A stretch of 64,000 nt of DNA from Cristatella mucedo (Eukaryota > Bryozoa > Phylactolaemata > Cristatellidae). Location: contig WPIO01000002.1 of the NCBI GenBank assembly GCA_009760855.2, forward strand, positions 10,906,001-10,970,000, read 5' to 3'. Under the pieces are notes generated by a model. The model had not been told where the DNA came from, did not search any database, and saw only the letters and a list, made by a program, of their open reading frames with translations. A program made the translations under genes and the position numbers. Below are positions 1-11,870 of the stretch, in pieces (the stretch's first letter is position 1; the number at the start of each line of letters is the position of its first letter).

Positions 1-1441
1 GAAAGCAGAACGGCCCAGGTTATCGGAAAAAAATATTCAAAACGAGAATCTTAGGAATGCCAGGACTTTTTTGCTTCTATTTTGTAATCTCGCCTAGGAA
101 TACAGGACTGCCCGATTTCTCGGAAAGATCGCCTAATCGGATCGGACAAGTGGCAAGCGTGCAAGCGGCTTACCGCTCACGACCGAAAGTGAAAGGCTAA
201 GCGGCTTTGAGAAAACACCTACAGCGACCTACGACGTTCAATGGCGCTGGGGTGCGGACCATCTTCCCCTCCCCCAGAGTGGTCGAAGCGGCGGGGTAAG
301 GCAGCGCCGAACCAAAATTACATGCTGTCAAGTCCCCGCCAAAAAATACCTGCATTGGCTCCCCTAAGGACCATCCTTCCCCTTTCCCGTTGCTACCCGG
401 CTTCGAGAGATCGAGATCGAACTGCATTCAGAGTTCGGATCTAAAGACTCGTCTGGCCACAGGTGCCCTAAGGGCGAACATTTTCAAGGCGTTATCACTA
501 CGGGGGCAGGAGTCGTCTGCCGTCGTTCTTATTTAGGGTAAAAAAGGCTTCGCATGCTCGATGCGCATTAAGCGGCGGCGTGCATGTTCAGCCTCAGGTT
601 ATTATTATGTAGGGTTATTATTACCTAATTATTAGGTTGTTATTATGTAGGGTTATTATTACCTATTTATTAGGTTATTATTATGTAGGGTTATTATTAT
701 GTTTAAAGGTGAAAATGATTTTTATAGCTGCTGAGAAGCAAGGGCGTCAGGACGGGTTGAACGGGCTGTAGTTCCTCAGGGTTAGGCTAGAAGATGCGGG
801 CGTAGCTGCTGTAGCCGTTCAAGTTACGCTCTTAGAATTCGCGTGGGGGCATCGAGTGTCATAGCCAGCAGGGTCAATGGAATAAGTCAGTGAACGCAGC
901 AGCAGCAGCAATTTTGGATCGGCAAGTGTTTAATTTGAAGTGCTTGAGAACTTGAGAATTAGAGTTGCATTTACGCCTCGCCATGTGCTCGTGTGGTCCC
1001 CGCCTTTTGCGGATTATACAGCTGCCAAGCGTTTAGGGCATCGGCTTGCTTTAGAATTATGGGCTTGAATTGATTGCTGGCGTGCCCTGCTATTGCTGCC
1101 GCGCATTCGTTTACCGGCGCATTTTTTACCACTTGCTAGCTGTGCTTCGAGAATTCATCCAGCACTTGGTCACGTGGCTGCGAGGTCCAGCACCCGTTGC
1201 GTGCCCTTTGTTTGGGGAGACTCTAGTTCCGGAATCGCATTCGGACATTTCGAAGCACCAGCTTAGTCAAGGTCAAGAAAAAGTAAGACGCACGTTTCGC
1301 CACTCAGAAATTGCTGTCGTCTTAACACTCGCGCTTTGCAGACATGGAGATACGGAAGTATTGAATGCTTGGGGTATTGCTTCAGGATGTCTATTCTCGC
1401 TATCACCCAGGCTCAGAGATTTTGCAAGCCCGTGTTTCAGG
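1..1441. other. No gene recognised; short AT-rich tandem repeat inside
   Basis: I see no domain or credible exon here. The open frames at 241-444 and 1070-1468 have no recognisable motif and no supporting splice structure. The only structure is a 38-bp tandem repeat near 597-700, listed separately. This is flanking DNA outside the left terminal inverted repeat of the element that begins near 1442. Confidence 0.5.
597..700. repeat. 38-bp AT-rich tandem repeat, about 2.7 copies
   Basis: Units begin at 597, 635 and 673, each starting with GGTT(A/G)TTATTATGTAGGG and ending in a TTATTAG segment. The third copy is partial. The repeat is imperfect at only a few positions, so the expansion is fairly recent. 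Confidence 0.8.
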
Positions 1442-1588
1442 AGTAGAAGTGCTTTTTGCCGTACCTAGCTCACGAGCTAGTACACTTTCAAGAGGAGACT
1501 CAGCTCCCTCGCCTGCAGGGTCAGCGTCCTAGCTCGCCAGCTAAGTATGCCAAAACCCTTCTGCTCAGTGAGGCTCAACGCTGTAGCC
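1442..1588 (+). repeat. Left terminal inverted repeat of the Polinton-like element
   Basis: This segment matches the reverse complement of 13825-13949 in several blocks. Shared pieces include TAGAAGT at the outer end, CTCACGAGCTAGTACACT in the middle, and CCCTTCT...AGTGAGGC..CAACG at the inner end. The left copy carries about 20 extra bases before the inner block. Confidence 0.75.
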
Positions 1589-2017
1589 AGTTTGTTCCTC
1601 TTCAGACGTGAGCCAAAACGCCCAGCGGATATAATTATTTTCAATTGAAGGAGAAGTTTTTTATATGCACTTAATGAGTCAGTACGCTGAAGCTCTAAGA
1701 GTGGACGAGAATATGACGAATGCTAGTTTTATCAAGTGGTTGGTTAATACTAGGAATAAGGAAGATTGTGATTTTTACGTTTTGTGTTCGATCTGATTTA
1801 ACTGTTCTTTGATAGGAACATAGGTGAGAATGTTAGTGAATATTTTAGCAGCCTTAGGAAAATTGCTTGTAGATGGTGTTTAAATTCTAGAGAATTAAGG
1901 TCGCTTAGAGATAAGCTTAAATAAATAATAATTTTGCTCTAGATGAAAGGCAAGAGGGGCTACCTCGTAATTAGTGTATTTCTGTACAAAATAAAATTGA
2001 AATGATATATGGGATAA

Positions 2018-2399
<382 letters not shown>

Positions 2400-3070
2400 G
2401 AATGCTCTCAGGAATTCAACTGCTGAACGAAAGCTCAAAAAATGAAGCTAGAGATGATGAAATAAAACACAGTAACGATGTTCTTAACAATCATCAATGC
2501 AATTAAACGCGGGATAGTTGTGGTTGTCGTGGTATGCGTATTGGATGGTATGATGAAATTGATGATCATTATGATGAAATTGTCATTCTTAAATCTTAAC
2601 CCCTTTTAGCTATCTTCTCTTTTTATTCGTAGAAAATAGATACATTTGAATTCAATAGATAGGAAGCTATTCAAGATGCAATCTAACTTTTAAGGAGACA
2701 TTTTGATAACTCAACACCTATCGTAGGCTCTCTCTTACCTTGCATTATCGTATAAAATTATCTCGAAAACATTATCAGCATTATGACATCAATTCAAATA
2801 TCCCCAAATTCACAACACAATTAATTTATAGCTGTTAAAGATGTTCCTAGGAAGTAAATCCACCTGATACATACATCGAAACTACGGCTAACAACTCTAC
2901 TACTTATTACAATCTTACAGTTAATCAATACTTATCTAGATTACGAGACTTAGTTTCTATATATCACATTAAATCAACGCACATTCCTAATAAATAGCAC
3001 TCATGATATTTCTTTTCTGATTCTGATTTTGCAATAGATTAATCTTCATTTTCAATTAGCAGTAAAGAAT
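2400..3070. other. AT-rich interior of the Polinton-like element, no gene recognised
   Basis: The stretch has strong AT bias and frequent stops in all frames. I see no recognisable protein motif. Confidence 0.5.
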
Positions 3071-3430
3071 ATGATGAATATGAAGATGCCCAACCTAAGA
3101 AAAGAGTTTACTAAGAAAAAAAAGTATGCCAATCTTACAGCGGAAAGCGATAGGATTAGATCTTGTTTGAAAAAAGTTACGCTAGCTTCATACATGTTTC
3201 AATTCTTGATCGTATTTACCGGATTTCTTACCACGATTATCAGTTCCTACGTTATTGAGGTAAATAAATAAATAAATATATATATATATATATCATTCAT
3301 TTGTATTCTATATATAATGAGGTAAATCAAATTCGCCACGTTTCCGTAGTTTTAGCTGGTTTAGGTTCTCTCATAGCTTCAGCGAATAGCGTTATTTCAC
3401 AAATTTATAAAGGAAACGCTCCAAAATAGT
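3071..3430 (+). pseudogene. Small two-transmembrane protein split by a TA microsatellite
   Basis: The frame opens at 3071 with a basic N-terminus followed by a hydrophobic segment ending near FLTTIISSYVI (66 residues to the stop). Beyond a (TA)n-containing block, the DNA from about 3325 encodes a second hydrophobic segment with VVLAGLGSLIASANS. The two halves are separated by about 55 bp flanked by the direct repeat GAGGTAAAT, which introduces stop codons. Paired hydrophobic helices after a charged head resemble SLATT-type or Polinton/adintovirus-type small membrane proteins in topology only; no family is certain. Its plus orientation is opposite to the polymerase. Confidence 0.4.
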
Positions 3431-4327
3431 TAAACGACGAGTTATTAGAAAAAGTAATCAACGCATTATCCAATGATGAGGTTACTCAAGAGATGAGCTT
3501 CAGGAAATAACATTGATGGAATGAATTCTGAAAGATTAGCCAGTTTCAGCACGTTTAACTCTTCTTTTACAAAGCGTCTCTTAACGTTATTTAACTAATA
3601 TCTATTTTTCGATCTCTCATCAACATTATACTTACTGCGAGCTGTCAACAAGTAATTTGCATCATTAGCACTCCTTCTCTTTTCGCTTTCCCCCTCTCCA
3701 CCTGCTAACAAATATTTGACAGTAATTCTCAATTCTAAAGCTTTCGCACCTTCTTAGTCTGGTTTAGTCATCTCTACTATTTTATTGAATCTACTGGTTT
3801 TTAACAATTAAACTCGTTACGTCATCGTTCAAGTAGTCTATTACTTTTTTTTAGCAAGTTCTTTGCATGAAAGAATAATCTGTGCTCTAAAGCATCGCCA
3901 CATTTTCTTAGTTACAGCTTCTGTTATCTTTACATTATGTTTTTTCTATTTCCTTTTGAATTCTTCGTTAATCTCTGATTCAGGATTTACAGTCATTTTC
4001 CTCGGTCACATTAATTTACTTTTCGAATATATGCTTCTTATAGATTTCCTCCCACCTTTAGCAGTCTTTGTCTTTAAAGCTCTGGTATCTCCATACCTAC
4101 TCGCTACATCTAAAAGGCATAATGCATACTTACAAACTATCTTTATCTCTAGGTAGGTAGAGCATACCAGCTTAATGGTGGTCGTTGGGTATGGTGACGT
4201 TGAAGAAACTGCTAAGAATTTTTCTAGGTCTACTCTTGAATACTTGGCAGATAGCTGAATTCTCATCATGTTCTCCGTCTATTTTTTTTCATTTGGTGTT
4301 TGAAAAGACACTCATTCTATTTAAAAT
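3431..4327. other. AT-rich element interior with unidentified short frames
   Basis: An open frame at 3863-4156 (plus) is hydrophobic, and one at 4006-4269 (minus) overlaps it. Neither shows a known motif, and both could be chance frames in AT-rich decayed DNA. I cannot choose between them. Confidence 0.35.
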
Positions 4328-4537
4328 ATGGCTTTGATTTGCAATCTTTGTAAACTATTGTTGACGTCTCAAGATACTTACGAGTTAATGGATGCTAAAA
4401 AACCAGAATTTATTTGCATCAGTTGTCATTCTCCGATTATAAGACGCTACAAGTACATGTGTTCTTACTGGGATAAGGATGAGAATGAAACTGACTTTGC
4501 GAGTGATGATAAAGTGTGCATACGATGCTATAGATGA
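4328..4537 (+). CDS. Small Cys-rich protein, possible zinc ribbon
   Basis: This 69-codon frame starts MALICNLCK and holds several cysteine pairs: CNLC near residue 5, CISC near residue 30, a lone Cys near residue 44, and CIRC near residue 65. CxxC pairs at both ends suggest one or two zinc-binding sites. It sits inside the Polinton-like element and could be a small accessory gene of it. No family was recognised, and the start codon was chosen only because it is the first ATG of the frame. Confidence 0.35.
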   Translation: MALICNLCKLLLTSQDTYELMDAKKPEFICISCHSPIIRRYKYMCSYWDKDENETDFASDDKVCIRCYR

Positions 4538-4839
4538 GTTTGCAAGACTTATTCGAAAATGCCTCAACCTTTTTTAAGATAAATAAGAATGTAACAGCAT
4601 GCGTATATTGGTTGGAGGATGCATACATTTAAATCTAGGAAAGTATTCTCAACTAACTGCGATTGCACTCCATTCATAAAACATGATTGTTCTGATCTCT
4701 TTTAAAAGATATTTGAAGCGATGATTAGGATCTTTAACAATACCATATACAAAAAGAGTATCGCAAAGATTCTGAAAGTATCGTTTTTAATCAGTCGCTT
4801 GATTTTATTCATCTAGCTATGTAGGTGAATAGGAAACTA

Positions 4840-5110
4840 ACATATTGTGCTTCTATCCTACTGAAACGAACTTGAGCTCTAAATCTCGTTCCATACCTCC
4901 ATACGTAACGTAAAAGTCATCACCCAAAGCGGTAGGAACAGTCCAATAACTAGGTGTTATCGAAAATCCCTCGTATTCAAATCTCCAGTCATCGTTTCAC
5001 TAGTTTTATTAACATTAGAATCCAGTTTACTTTTCACAACCAAATCGTTAGTATTGACAGCCTCGCCAACATTGGTCAATCTATTACCTGATCAATCAAT
5101 TTTTGAAAAT
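4840..5110 (-). pseudogene. Degraded structural-protein-like fragment of the element
   Basis: On the minus strand the frame reads through RLTNVGEAVNTNDLVVKSKL, followed by a frameshift and a second coding-like block around GDDFYVTYGGMERDLELKF. The first motif recalls the linker pattern (R-I/L-x-N-V-G...D-x-V-x-K) seen in many viral fibre or surface proteins. That comparison is from memory of family patterns and is only suggestive. Stops and at least one frameshift make it non-functional. Confidence 0.3.
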
Positions 5111-5227
5111 AATAACAATACATCTGTAAGCGCGCTCAGAGAACTGAATCTCATTCTAGGCACTTTAAAGATGCTGTATAGAAACCACTACCAAATGATT
5201 GTTGGAAACACCTGCAAGGAGCAGGCA

Positions 5228-5860
5228 CCGTGTAAACAGGTACATGCATACGGAAGACGAATCACAAAGACCTATCAAATGCTGTAATAAATAGGTGCGT
5301 TTTAAGCTTCTTTTTAAATGTCGTCATGTCTGGGGACGTTGTGACGTGCGCCGGTAGTGAGTTCAAGGCTTTGGGAGCGTATGAATTAAAGGCGTACAAT
5401 TCAAATATAAAAATTTGAATCAGAACAGCAGGTTGTACGATTCTTCGCCTGGTGAGGGAGCACTTCTGATAGGTAGGCTGGAGCCAGAGAATAAAGGATG
5501 CGCTGCTTTATTAGGAACCAGTGCAGGTCGGCGAAAAGTGGGTGTAATGTGGCAACTGACATCTCCCGACATACGAGCCTAGCTACATGGACCAGTTTCG
5601 ATGTAGTACTCCTATCTAAGCACCAGCAATGTTATGTAGCTGAAGGAAGAGCAGACTTGTAGGCAGACTTGACTGTGGAGCTGATTTGGTCGTCCAATGA
5701 AAGGTCACTTTGGAACAGGACACCTTGATTTCGTGCAGATTCAACAGGAGATATGCTGAAGGAGCAGATTTTGAGCGTTATATGCGGTAGTCGCAATGGA
5801 AAGTTGTGAAATGGAAAGTGGAAAATGGTCTTGGAAAGTTTGCATCGCCATATCTTTTAT
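5228..5860 (-). mobile_element. LINE-A fragment, 3' part of ORF2
   Basis: The minus-strand sequence matches the C-terminal half of the LINE-A reverse-transcriptase ORF seen at 46.6-47.8 kb and 12.6-13.3 kb. Shared pieces include the region encoding LHWxPVKQR...SLHSLAPAYLSDLL and the conserved end that reads AATAGGTGCGTTTTAA on the plus strand. Stops and frameshifts are common. It interrupts the Polinton-like element. Confidence 0.75.
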
Positions 5861-6895
5861 TTATAGCATCTCCAGGATTAACTGAACCCTTAGCATCTAC
5901 TATTTTATTGCCGCTCACATTCACGTCAGTGTAAGTCATACCTCAGACACTAGCAATATAGTTTCCTTTTCTGAGAATTATATATTATAAATTTCAGCTT
6001 AGCTTAATTGGCTACTTCGGTAAATAGTGGCTAAAATATCTTAAATCTATCTTTACCAGGTTCTTTAACAGTTTGTATTCACATTTTGTTCACATAAAAG
6101 TTAATATCGTATCCCTTTCCTTTCTTATTACTGAATCTGCCTTGTTATGATATTCGACTTAACATGAAACTGTAATGCCTCTCATCCTCGATAAGGTGTA
6201 CAAATAAAGATTTACTGATTGGAATGTCTTCCTCTATGGGTATTCTAACTTTTCCAGCACTGACGTAATCTTTAGGTTTATTAAGCAATCTAAACCTGGA
6301 ATGCACATTTCAATTTCGCATAATACAAATGCACTCATTTCTAATACGTACAATCAAAGTTAGCATTTCACTTAATATTGCGGAGGCATCTCATTTTCAA
6401 TTAAGGGTCTAGACGATAGGCATTATATTTTCAAGAGTTTTTAGAATCTCTGTCATGAATCGTCAGGACTATAGCGATACAAATTATCTTTAGAAAATGA
6501 ATCATTAGAATTAGTTATGGTAATTTTACATTTAATTTCTAGTAACTTTGCAACTAATGGTTCAAACTTTTTTCATAAAGGAATGGAGCTCCTAATTCTA
6601 CAGATTGATTGCTTATATGCTTATAAACTTATCTACGTACGATTTCTTGAGTAACTTTTTTCATACAGTTTTACATTATTAAAGACTATATCGTTACATA
6701 ATATCGAATGTACTTCTGATCCTCCAATGATTAATCTCATAATCTCAAGCCATTAAGCAGTACCTTGCTCTATTTATTTATTTATAATACTAAAGTAGTT
6801 TAAATTAATCGATGCAAACTTGAACTGATGGTGGTTTCAATGCTCTAAAAGCGGCACCATTGCCATTAGCAATAAGATCAAGCTCAGTTTAAGAA
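5861..6895 (-). other. Degraded coding remnants of the Polinton-like element
   Basis: Minus-strand DNA around 6100-6290 reads through a coding-like block containing GKVRIPIEEDIPIS and GKGYDINFYVNKM, broken by stops. The rest is AT-rich with no recognisable domain. Position downstream of the capsid-like block suggests it was part of the same late gene set; this is inference. Confidence 0.3.
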
Positions 6896-8210
6896 CTCAT
6901 AATGTTATGAGCTTTATACGCATTAAAATCAGGAGGAGTACAATATTTGATACTGACATTTAGGATATTGGTACTCCTAAGAGATTGCTCGTTGAATCTA
7001 GGATGAATAACTTGGAAATAATACAAAGCGATGTAGTCAGGATGATGGATTCTAGTTCCGGCTACGTTTTCGCTTACTCCTAGGAATTGTTTCCTAAATT
7101 ACGTGAAATCAATGGAATCCATAGCAAATTGACTCTGCCTAAAATTGTTTAATCGCATCAATTCTGGATATTGAGTTTCAGCACCAGTTCTATCCGAAAT
7201 GCTTTCTAAGTTTATATGGCCAGATACTGCATTTTGGCATTTTAACTGTCATCTTGTTTTTGTTTTGAAGTGCAAATGATTGGCCACCTAAACTTTTCAT
7301 CCTGCGCTTTAGCTTTAAGTCTATTTTGGTTTGGTGAGCGCTATCGGTTGCAGGTCAAATTTCATAAAATTGATTTCTATAGACGAGCTTATTTCTACTA
7401 TTAGATTCACGTGTCATATCGATAAAAGACTTTTGTCTTGATATGCTAGGCTTAACATTAGGAATGATGAGACGAAGTTTATCAATGACTAGCCTAGCGC
7501 CACTAAGTGTATTAGCTGCTGGAGGAGCAACAGCTTGTAGGTGTAACACATTCATGACTCCAAAATATTCTCTCTTTAGGAGTTTAATATTTGTGTTGCA
7601 AGAAATCTGATCCATATCCTGAATATCCAAAATCCTGAAAGCCTATCCAAGGGTAAGAATGTGTTGAAGAAACCGTTTGACCCACCTTGTATTCCTCAAG
7701 CAAGCTTTCTCATAACCCATCCAACATTTGCTGTATTAGTAGTATAAAATCAGCAGAGCTCAACTTCATCAAATCAGCACACATTGGATTAGTATCTGCT
7801 GCTAATGTTCCTGCAGAAGGTTGACCAGCTGCCTCATAGCATGTAGCATCAGCATTGCCTTCACCCTGTCTTCGCAACGATGTCAGTCCATCACCCCTAA
7901 TCTAATCATTTGAATATAATAGAGTTCCAAGAACTGTCAATGCAACTGCCACTGAATAATCTTGGTTATAAGGTTCTACTTCATCACCAGTGATCCTCAA
8001 TAGCACAGTATCAAAGAGCCATGCATCTCCATTATTAACGAAAGCTACATCACCATCACCTGGATTACTGTAGGCAAGAGTAGCATTATCTCCCATCCTA
8101 GTCGAACTTTGCGGTGGGCTGTAGTATTTTTGCACACTTGCATCTGCCCCTCCATCAATAGGTAAGCGTAAGATTAACGCATACATTTTACAATCCGTGT
8201 TCATAGCTTC
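6896..8210 (-). pseudogene. Major-capsid-protein-like remnant of the Polinton-like element
   Basis: Three minus-strand blocks lie in order. 8204-7902 contains AFVNNGDAWLFD and EVEPYNQDYSVAVALTVL. 7630-7355 contains LVIDKLRLIIPNVKPSIS. About 7230-6900 contains ETQYPELMRLNNF and ALYYFQVIHPRFNEQSL. The layout resembles Polinton/adintovirus double-jelly-roll capsid proteins: an early segment ending in a Tyr-rich ...LLxY block, a middle ..L.L..P.... strand, then a late segment with Pro-Glu-Leu and a basic strand. Span is about 430 codons, with stops and shifts between blocks. Assignment rests on pattern memory and on position near the polymerase; a profile search would decide. Confidence 0.4.
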
Positions 8211-8429
8211 TACGAAGAATCTAACGTTTGTTCAGGCCAGCACCAATTCCAGTCGTGGAAGTTCCACCTGTTTGTACTACTGGAGAATAAGTTTTACACT
8301 GAGGTGGTTCGATAAATCGACTTTCGGTTTCTTTCAATATCGTTTCTGGTTCTTTCCTAGTCATGCTCGTCATCGATATGTCTAATTCTGTATACTTTGC
8401 AGAGTCGCCATTTCTAAATCTTCGTTCAT

Positions 8430-8765
8430 AATCTGCTTCATTCCTCTCCCTTTGTTTTTTCTTATATTCGTACTCTTCATCTTCTCTTTTTGTGCAGTGT
8501 TTTTACGCTCTCTATCTGCCTTTCACGCATCATTTTTATTTTTTGCTGCTTTTCATCTCTCTTTTGTTTTGCAGCTTATAATCTGCTTTGATTGTCCTTC
8601 GGTTCACGCATATCTTTATATTCATTAATCGTATTCGCAATACAAGCCTCAGCCGCCGTTTTTGTTCCTGTAGTAGTATCTTTAACATGTTCTTTACCAG
8701 ATTTCACCAGCGTTTTTCCTGCACCACCTAACTTGTCTAAAAATCCTGTTCCAACGATTGGATTC
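8430..8765 (-). pseudogene. Basic coiled-coil protein, possible minor capsid component
   Basis: The minus frame begins with a Gly-rich amphipathic stretch, GTGFLDKLGGAGKTLVKSGK, and continues with Thr/Ala-rich then strongly Lys/Arg/Glu/Gln-rich coiled-coil sequence such as KQKRDEKQQKIKMMRERQ. One in-frame stop breaks it. It lies directly upstream, on the minus strand, of the capsid-like region. Polintons keep a minor capsid gene there, so a structural role is plausible but unproven. Confidence 0.3.
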
Positions 8766-8793
8766 TATTAACTCTACATAATTTCAACTGTGA

Positions 8794-9111
8794 CTACAGT
8801 TTTTCTAATGGTAGCCAATTTTTTCCATTCTGAGCCATTAAACTATATCGGTAACTCGTCATTTCTTTGAGTGCACCAAAACTAAGGTCTAGAAAGGATG
8901 GATTGCTAATGTGCATGTCCACTTGTCTGCTGGAGATATCGCTGTCAAATCCATTGTAATCACGCTTCTTTTCCTTTTCATTGTAATAGTTCTTGCTCAT
9001 ACAAATCAAACTAAAATTTACTCCAACTTCATTCACATCTTCATTAGGTATTTGCATCTTGTTCCACACTAGATACGTTCCAGAAATACATTGATTTCTC
9101 AATTTCTGCAT
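8794..9111 (-). CDS. Unidentified 105-codon frame in the element
   Basis: The frame is open for 105 codons and has normal amino-acid composition, with segments such as DVNEVGVNFSLICMSKNYY and SNPSFLDLSFGALKEMTSYR. It follows the last polymerase-like block. I do not recognise it. It could be a remnant of a separate structural gene, since no polymerase palm motif (DTDS) is present. Confidence 0.3.
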   Translation of the reverse strand: MQKLRNQCISGTYLVWNKMQIPNEDVNEVGVNFSLICMSKNYYNEKEKKRDYNGFDSDISSRQVDMHISNPSFLDLSFGALKEMTSYRYSLMAQNGKNWLPLEKL

Positions 9112-9539
9112 AAGGTATACCTCCTAAGACGGCAGGATCATAGGATTCCAGCTGATCACTGATAGACTTAGTTTTGTCAATTCCAGTTACCTCATGACCT
9201 CTGTCCTTGCAAAATTGTGGATTGCGATAATAAATCACATAGTTTTTCTTTTGAATAAGATCTAATTTTAACTTTGTAGAATTATCATTTTTACTTTTCT
9301 TAACACTTTTTTGATACTTAGAATATTTTACTTCGTCAACAGTTCTCTGAGTTATAATTAGTGGATAATCTAAAAACCTCGCATGGTAATCTATAATCAG
9401 ACATTGTATTAAATGAGCTGGGTCTAGAAAATATCGGAAATAAAAAAATCTCTCTGAACCTTTCAAATATATCAGCCAATGTGCAGGCATCTGCCGTAAG
9501 AAATAAATCGCGATAGCCTCCAATATTATTACAACCAAA

Positions 9540-10790
9540 TGCATTACGTATGCAATGTATCTCCGTCTGCAACTCCACAAAGCCACAAAGACTATGTGGG
9601 TGTTACGCAGGAGAGTTTCGTATCGCACACTCAGCCTAAGCGGCTTTCGGTACGCATTCGGTGGCCAAAAGACTTTATCTCACGCAACAAAGAGAAAGTG
9701 GGAAGCATAGCAGAGTCAGGAGAACAGTTGAGATAGTGAGTGCCATGGAAGAAGCAGCTCAGGACCGCTGGAAAGGATGTGCCATAGTCGGCAGCAGGAG
9801 AGTAGTTGTCGTTGTGTAAGAATCGTGGAAGCGAGTTCCACAGTCTAGGACATGCAGAGCTAAAGTTTCTGTCACCAACGGTCTTTAAGTGAAGGAATAT
9901 AACGGCTAATTTATTGTCCGTACAGAACCTTAGGGCACGAAGAGGCTGAAAGTGGTGAAGCAGTTCAGCTAGGTTTGGAGGAGCCAAGCCGTGGCGGGTC
10001 TTGTGTATAAGCATACGAACTTTGCTCCGTATCCGTTGCTCAACCGGCAACCATCCTAGCTCTTTTAGAAAAGAAGACACGGGGTCAAACCCCTAGTACT
10101 TGAAAACCAGCCTTGCCGCCATATTCATAGCATTTTGCAGCGGCCTAGTTGCTTTTTTTGTAGCCCAGCCAAAGGGAATTGCAATAATCAAGCGGAGACA
10201 GAACTAAGAGGCTAGTAGTTAAATTCTTTGCAAGCCACCGTGGAAGACAGCTCCTTATCTTAGACAGGGATCGGACGTGATGGCTAGCTGTAGAAGCAGT
10301 CTTCTGAATGAAGCTTTTAAAATTTAGGCAGCTGTCGAAAAACGATATCTACATTTTGAGCACACGGTGATGGTCGCACAAAAGCATCACCTATTAGAAG
10401 AGCAAAGCCGTCTTATCCAGCCAAAGATTTAGTGTGTGCTATGAGAAATAGTTCAGTTTTATCGTCATTTAGTTTCAAGAAAATTTTCCGACATCTAGGA
10501 TCGAATGTCGGCAAGACAAGCATTCAGTTTCTCAGTTGCTGCAGTAGATTCTGACGGTTTGAATGACAAATACAGCCGAGTATCGTCAGCATAAAAGCGA
10601 TATCCCATTCCATGGCCTTAATCACTTTTCCCAGAGGTTGAGTATAAATAGAGAACAGCAAGGGACCGAGAACGGAGCCTTGAGCTACTACGCAAGTGAC
10701 CGGTCTCTTGGATGAGACCTGACCCCCACACGACACGGATTGAACTCGATCAGAAAAGTGCGATTTAAACCACGCCAGTGCCTCGTCTGC
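9540..10790 (-). mobile_element. LINE-B, 5'-truncated, inserted in the polymerase gene
   Basis: The minus strand begins inside a CR1/Jockey-like reverse transcriptase (ADEALAWFKSHFSDRVQ), then shows the block QGSVLGPLLFSIYTQPLG, a decayed catalytic YADD region, and NFLKLNDDKTELFL. It ends with the family-specific C-terminus ending MRTESRLG. The 3' end reads GGAGATACATTGCATACG and joins the polymerase at about 9540. The same 3' end, with a (CATTA)n tail, recurs at 16775. Frames are broken by several mutations. Confidence 0.8.
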
Positions 10791-11093
10791 CCTTAACGTT
10801 AGAATTTTCTTTTCCTTCCTTCTTATTCACAAATTTATTTATCATTCTCATTTACCTCCCTCGTATCTTTTATAGTATTTTCATATCTCTCCTGTTAGGA
10901 TCCTCATCTATCTCACATGTACAATTGTTTAGCTTGTCATTGACACGTCTTAGATTCTTTAAAATCATCCGTATCTATCGTCCCACCTTCTATTCTAGAC
11001 TTAAACTCACCAATAACTGGCAACTTTGTTTCTTCAAATTAATCGTAAGAATCCATATAATCATACTGATAGAATCCCTTCTCAGTTATCATC
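10791..11093 (-). other. Polymerase gene segment between LINE-B and the open frame upstream
   Basis: The minus strand carries a short continuation after the GYASHL block (KLPVIGEFKSRIEGGT is visible near 11020), then stop-rich AT DNA. It belongs to the decayed polymerase rather than to a separate gene. Confidence 0.4.
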
Positions 11094-11844
11094 TTAGTCA
11101 TTCTTGACTGACCTATCGTAAATTAAAATTTGCACTACATCCTTAAAGGAAACTGAATCACTTTGGTCAATAGTCATATGCTTCTCAAAATTGTTTGTGA
11201 CGAATTTCTTATTATAACTAAACTCACCTATATCTTGAACTATGAGATGTGAGGCATATCCACAAAGATTTTGAGTAAATAAATTCAACTTTAATTTCAT
11301 TGGAACAATCCTTGGGCCATGATTAAACCTACCATGAGCAGCTACATGCTTTCCAGTTACATGACAATGATCTCTACATTTTAAAAGAAAATAATTAAAC
11401 TCTCGCTCTCAAATCAAGCAAGACGTTGCACAAATAGGTTCTTTTTCTTCCTCTTTAGCAAGAATTGAAACGTTGGTATTCTCTTTACAAATTCTCTTTA
11501 GGTTTTTCATTAAACCATTAGCATGAATTATCATCTCTGTTACTAATCATTCAGCACCATTCTCATCTCGATGCAAAGAATGACAAAGTAATTTTTATTA
11601 TAATTACTAACCATTACAAATAAAACTGACCATGGCTTGTGTTCTTGAAAAGATCCTAATGGCAAGTCCTTATCACGATCCCTCACATAACTCAGAATGC
11701 ATTCAAAATCTGCATAAGCTATACATGGAAGCTTAATCACACTTGAAAATTGCTTGAAATGAACTGTTGAACTTTCCACTGGTGTCTTAGTTTTTGTAAC
11801 TCCACCAGTCAACGATCCGCACAATACTATATGCTCATCATTAC

Positions 11845-11870
11845 ATTACATTACATTACATTACATTACT
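11845..11870. repeat. (ATTAC)n pentanucleotide array
   Basis: About five copies of CATTA/ATTAC. The same pentamer forms the tail of the LINE-B copy at 16.75 kb, so this may be a leftover tail, but no LINE-B body is attached. Confidence 0.8.

Noticed and set aside
597-700. Telomere-like TAGGGTTA pieces
   Set aside because: They occur inside a 38-bp AT-rich unit, not as hexamer arrays.
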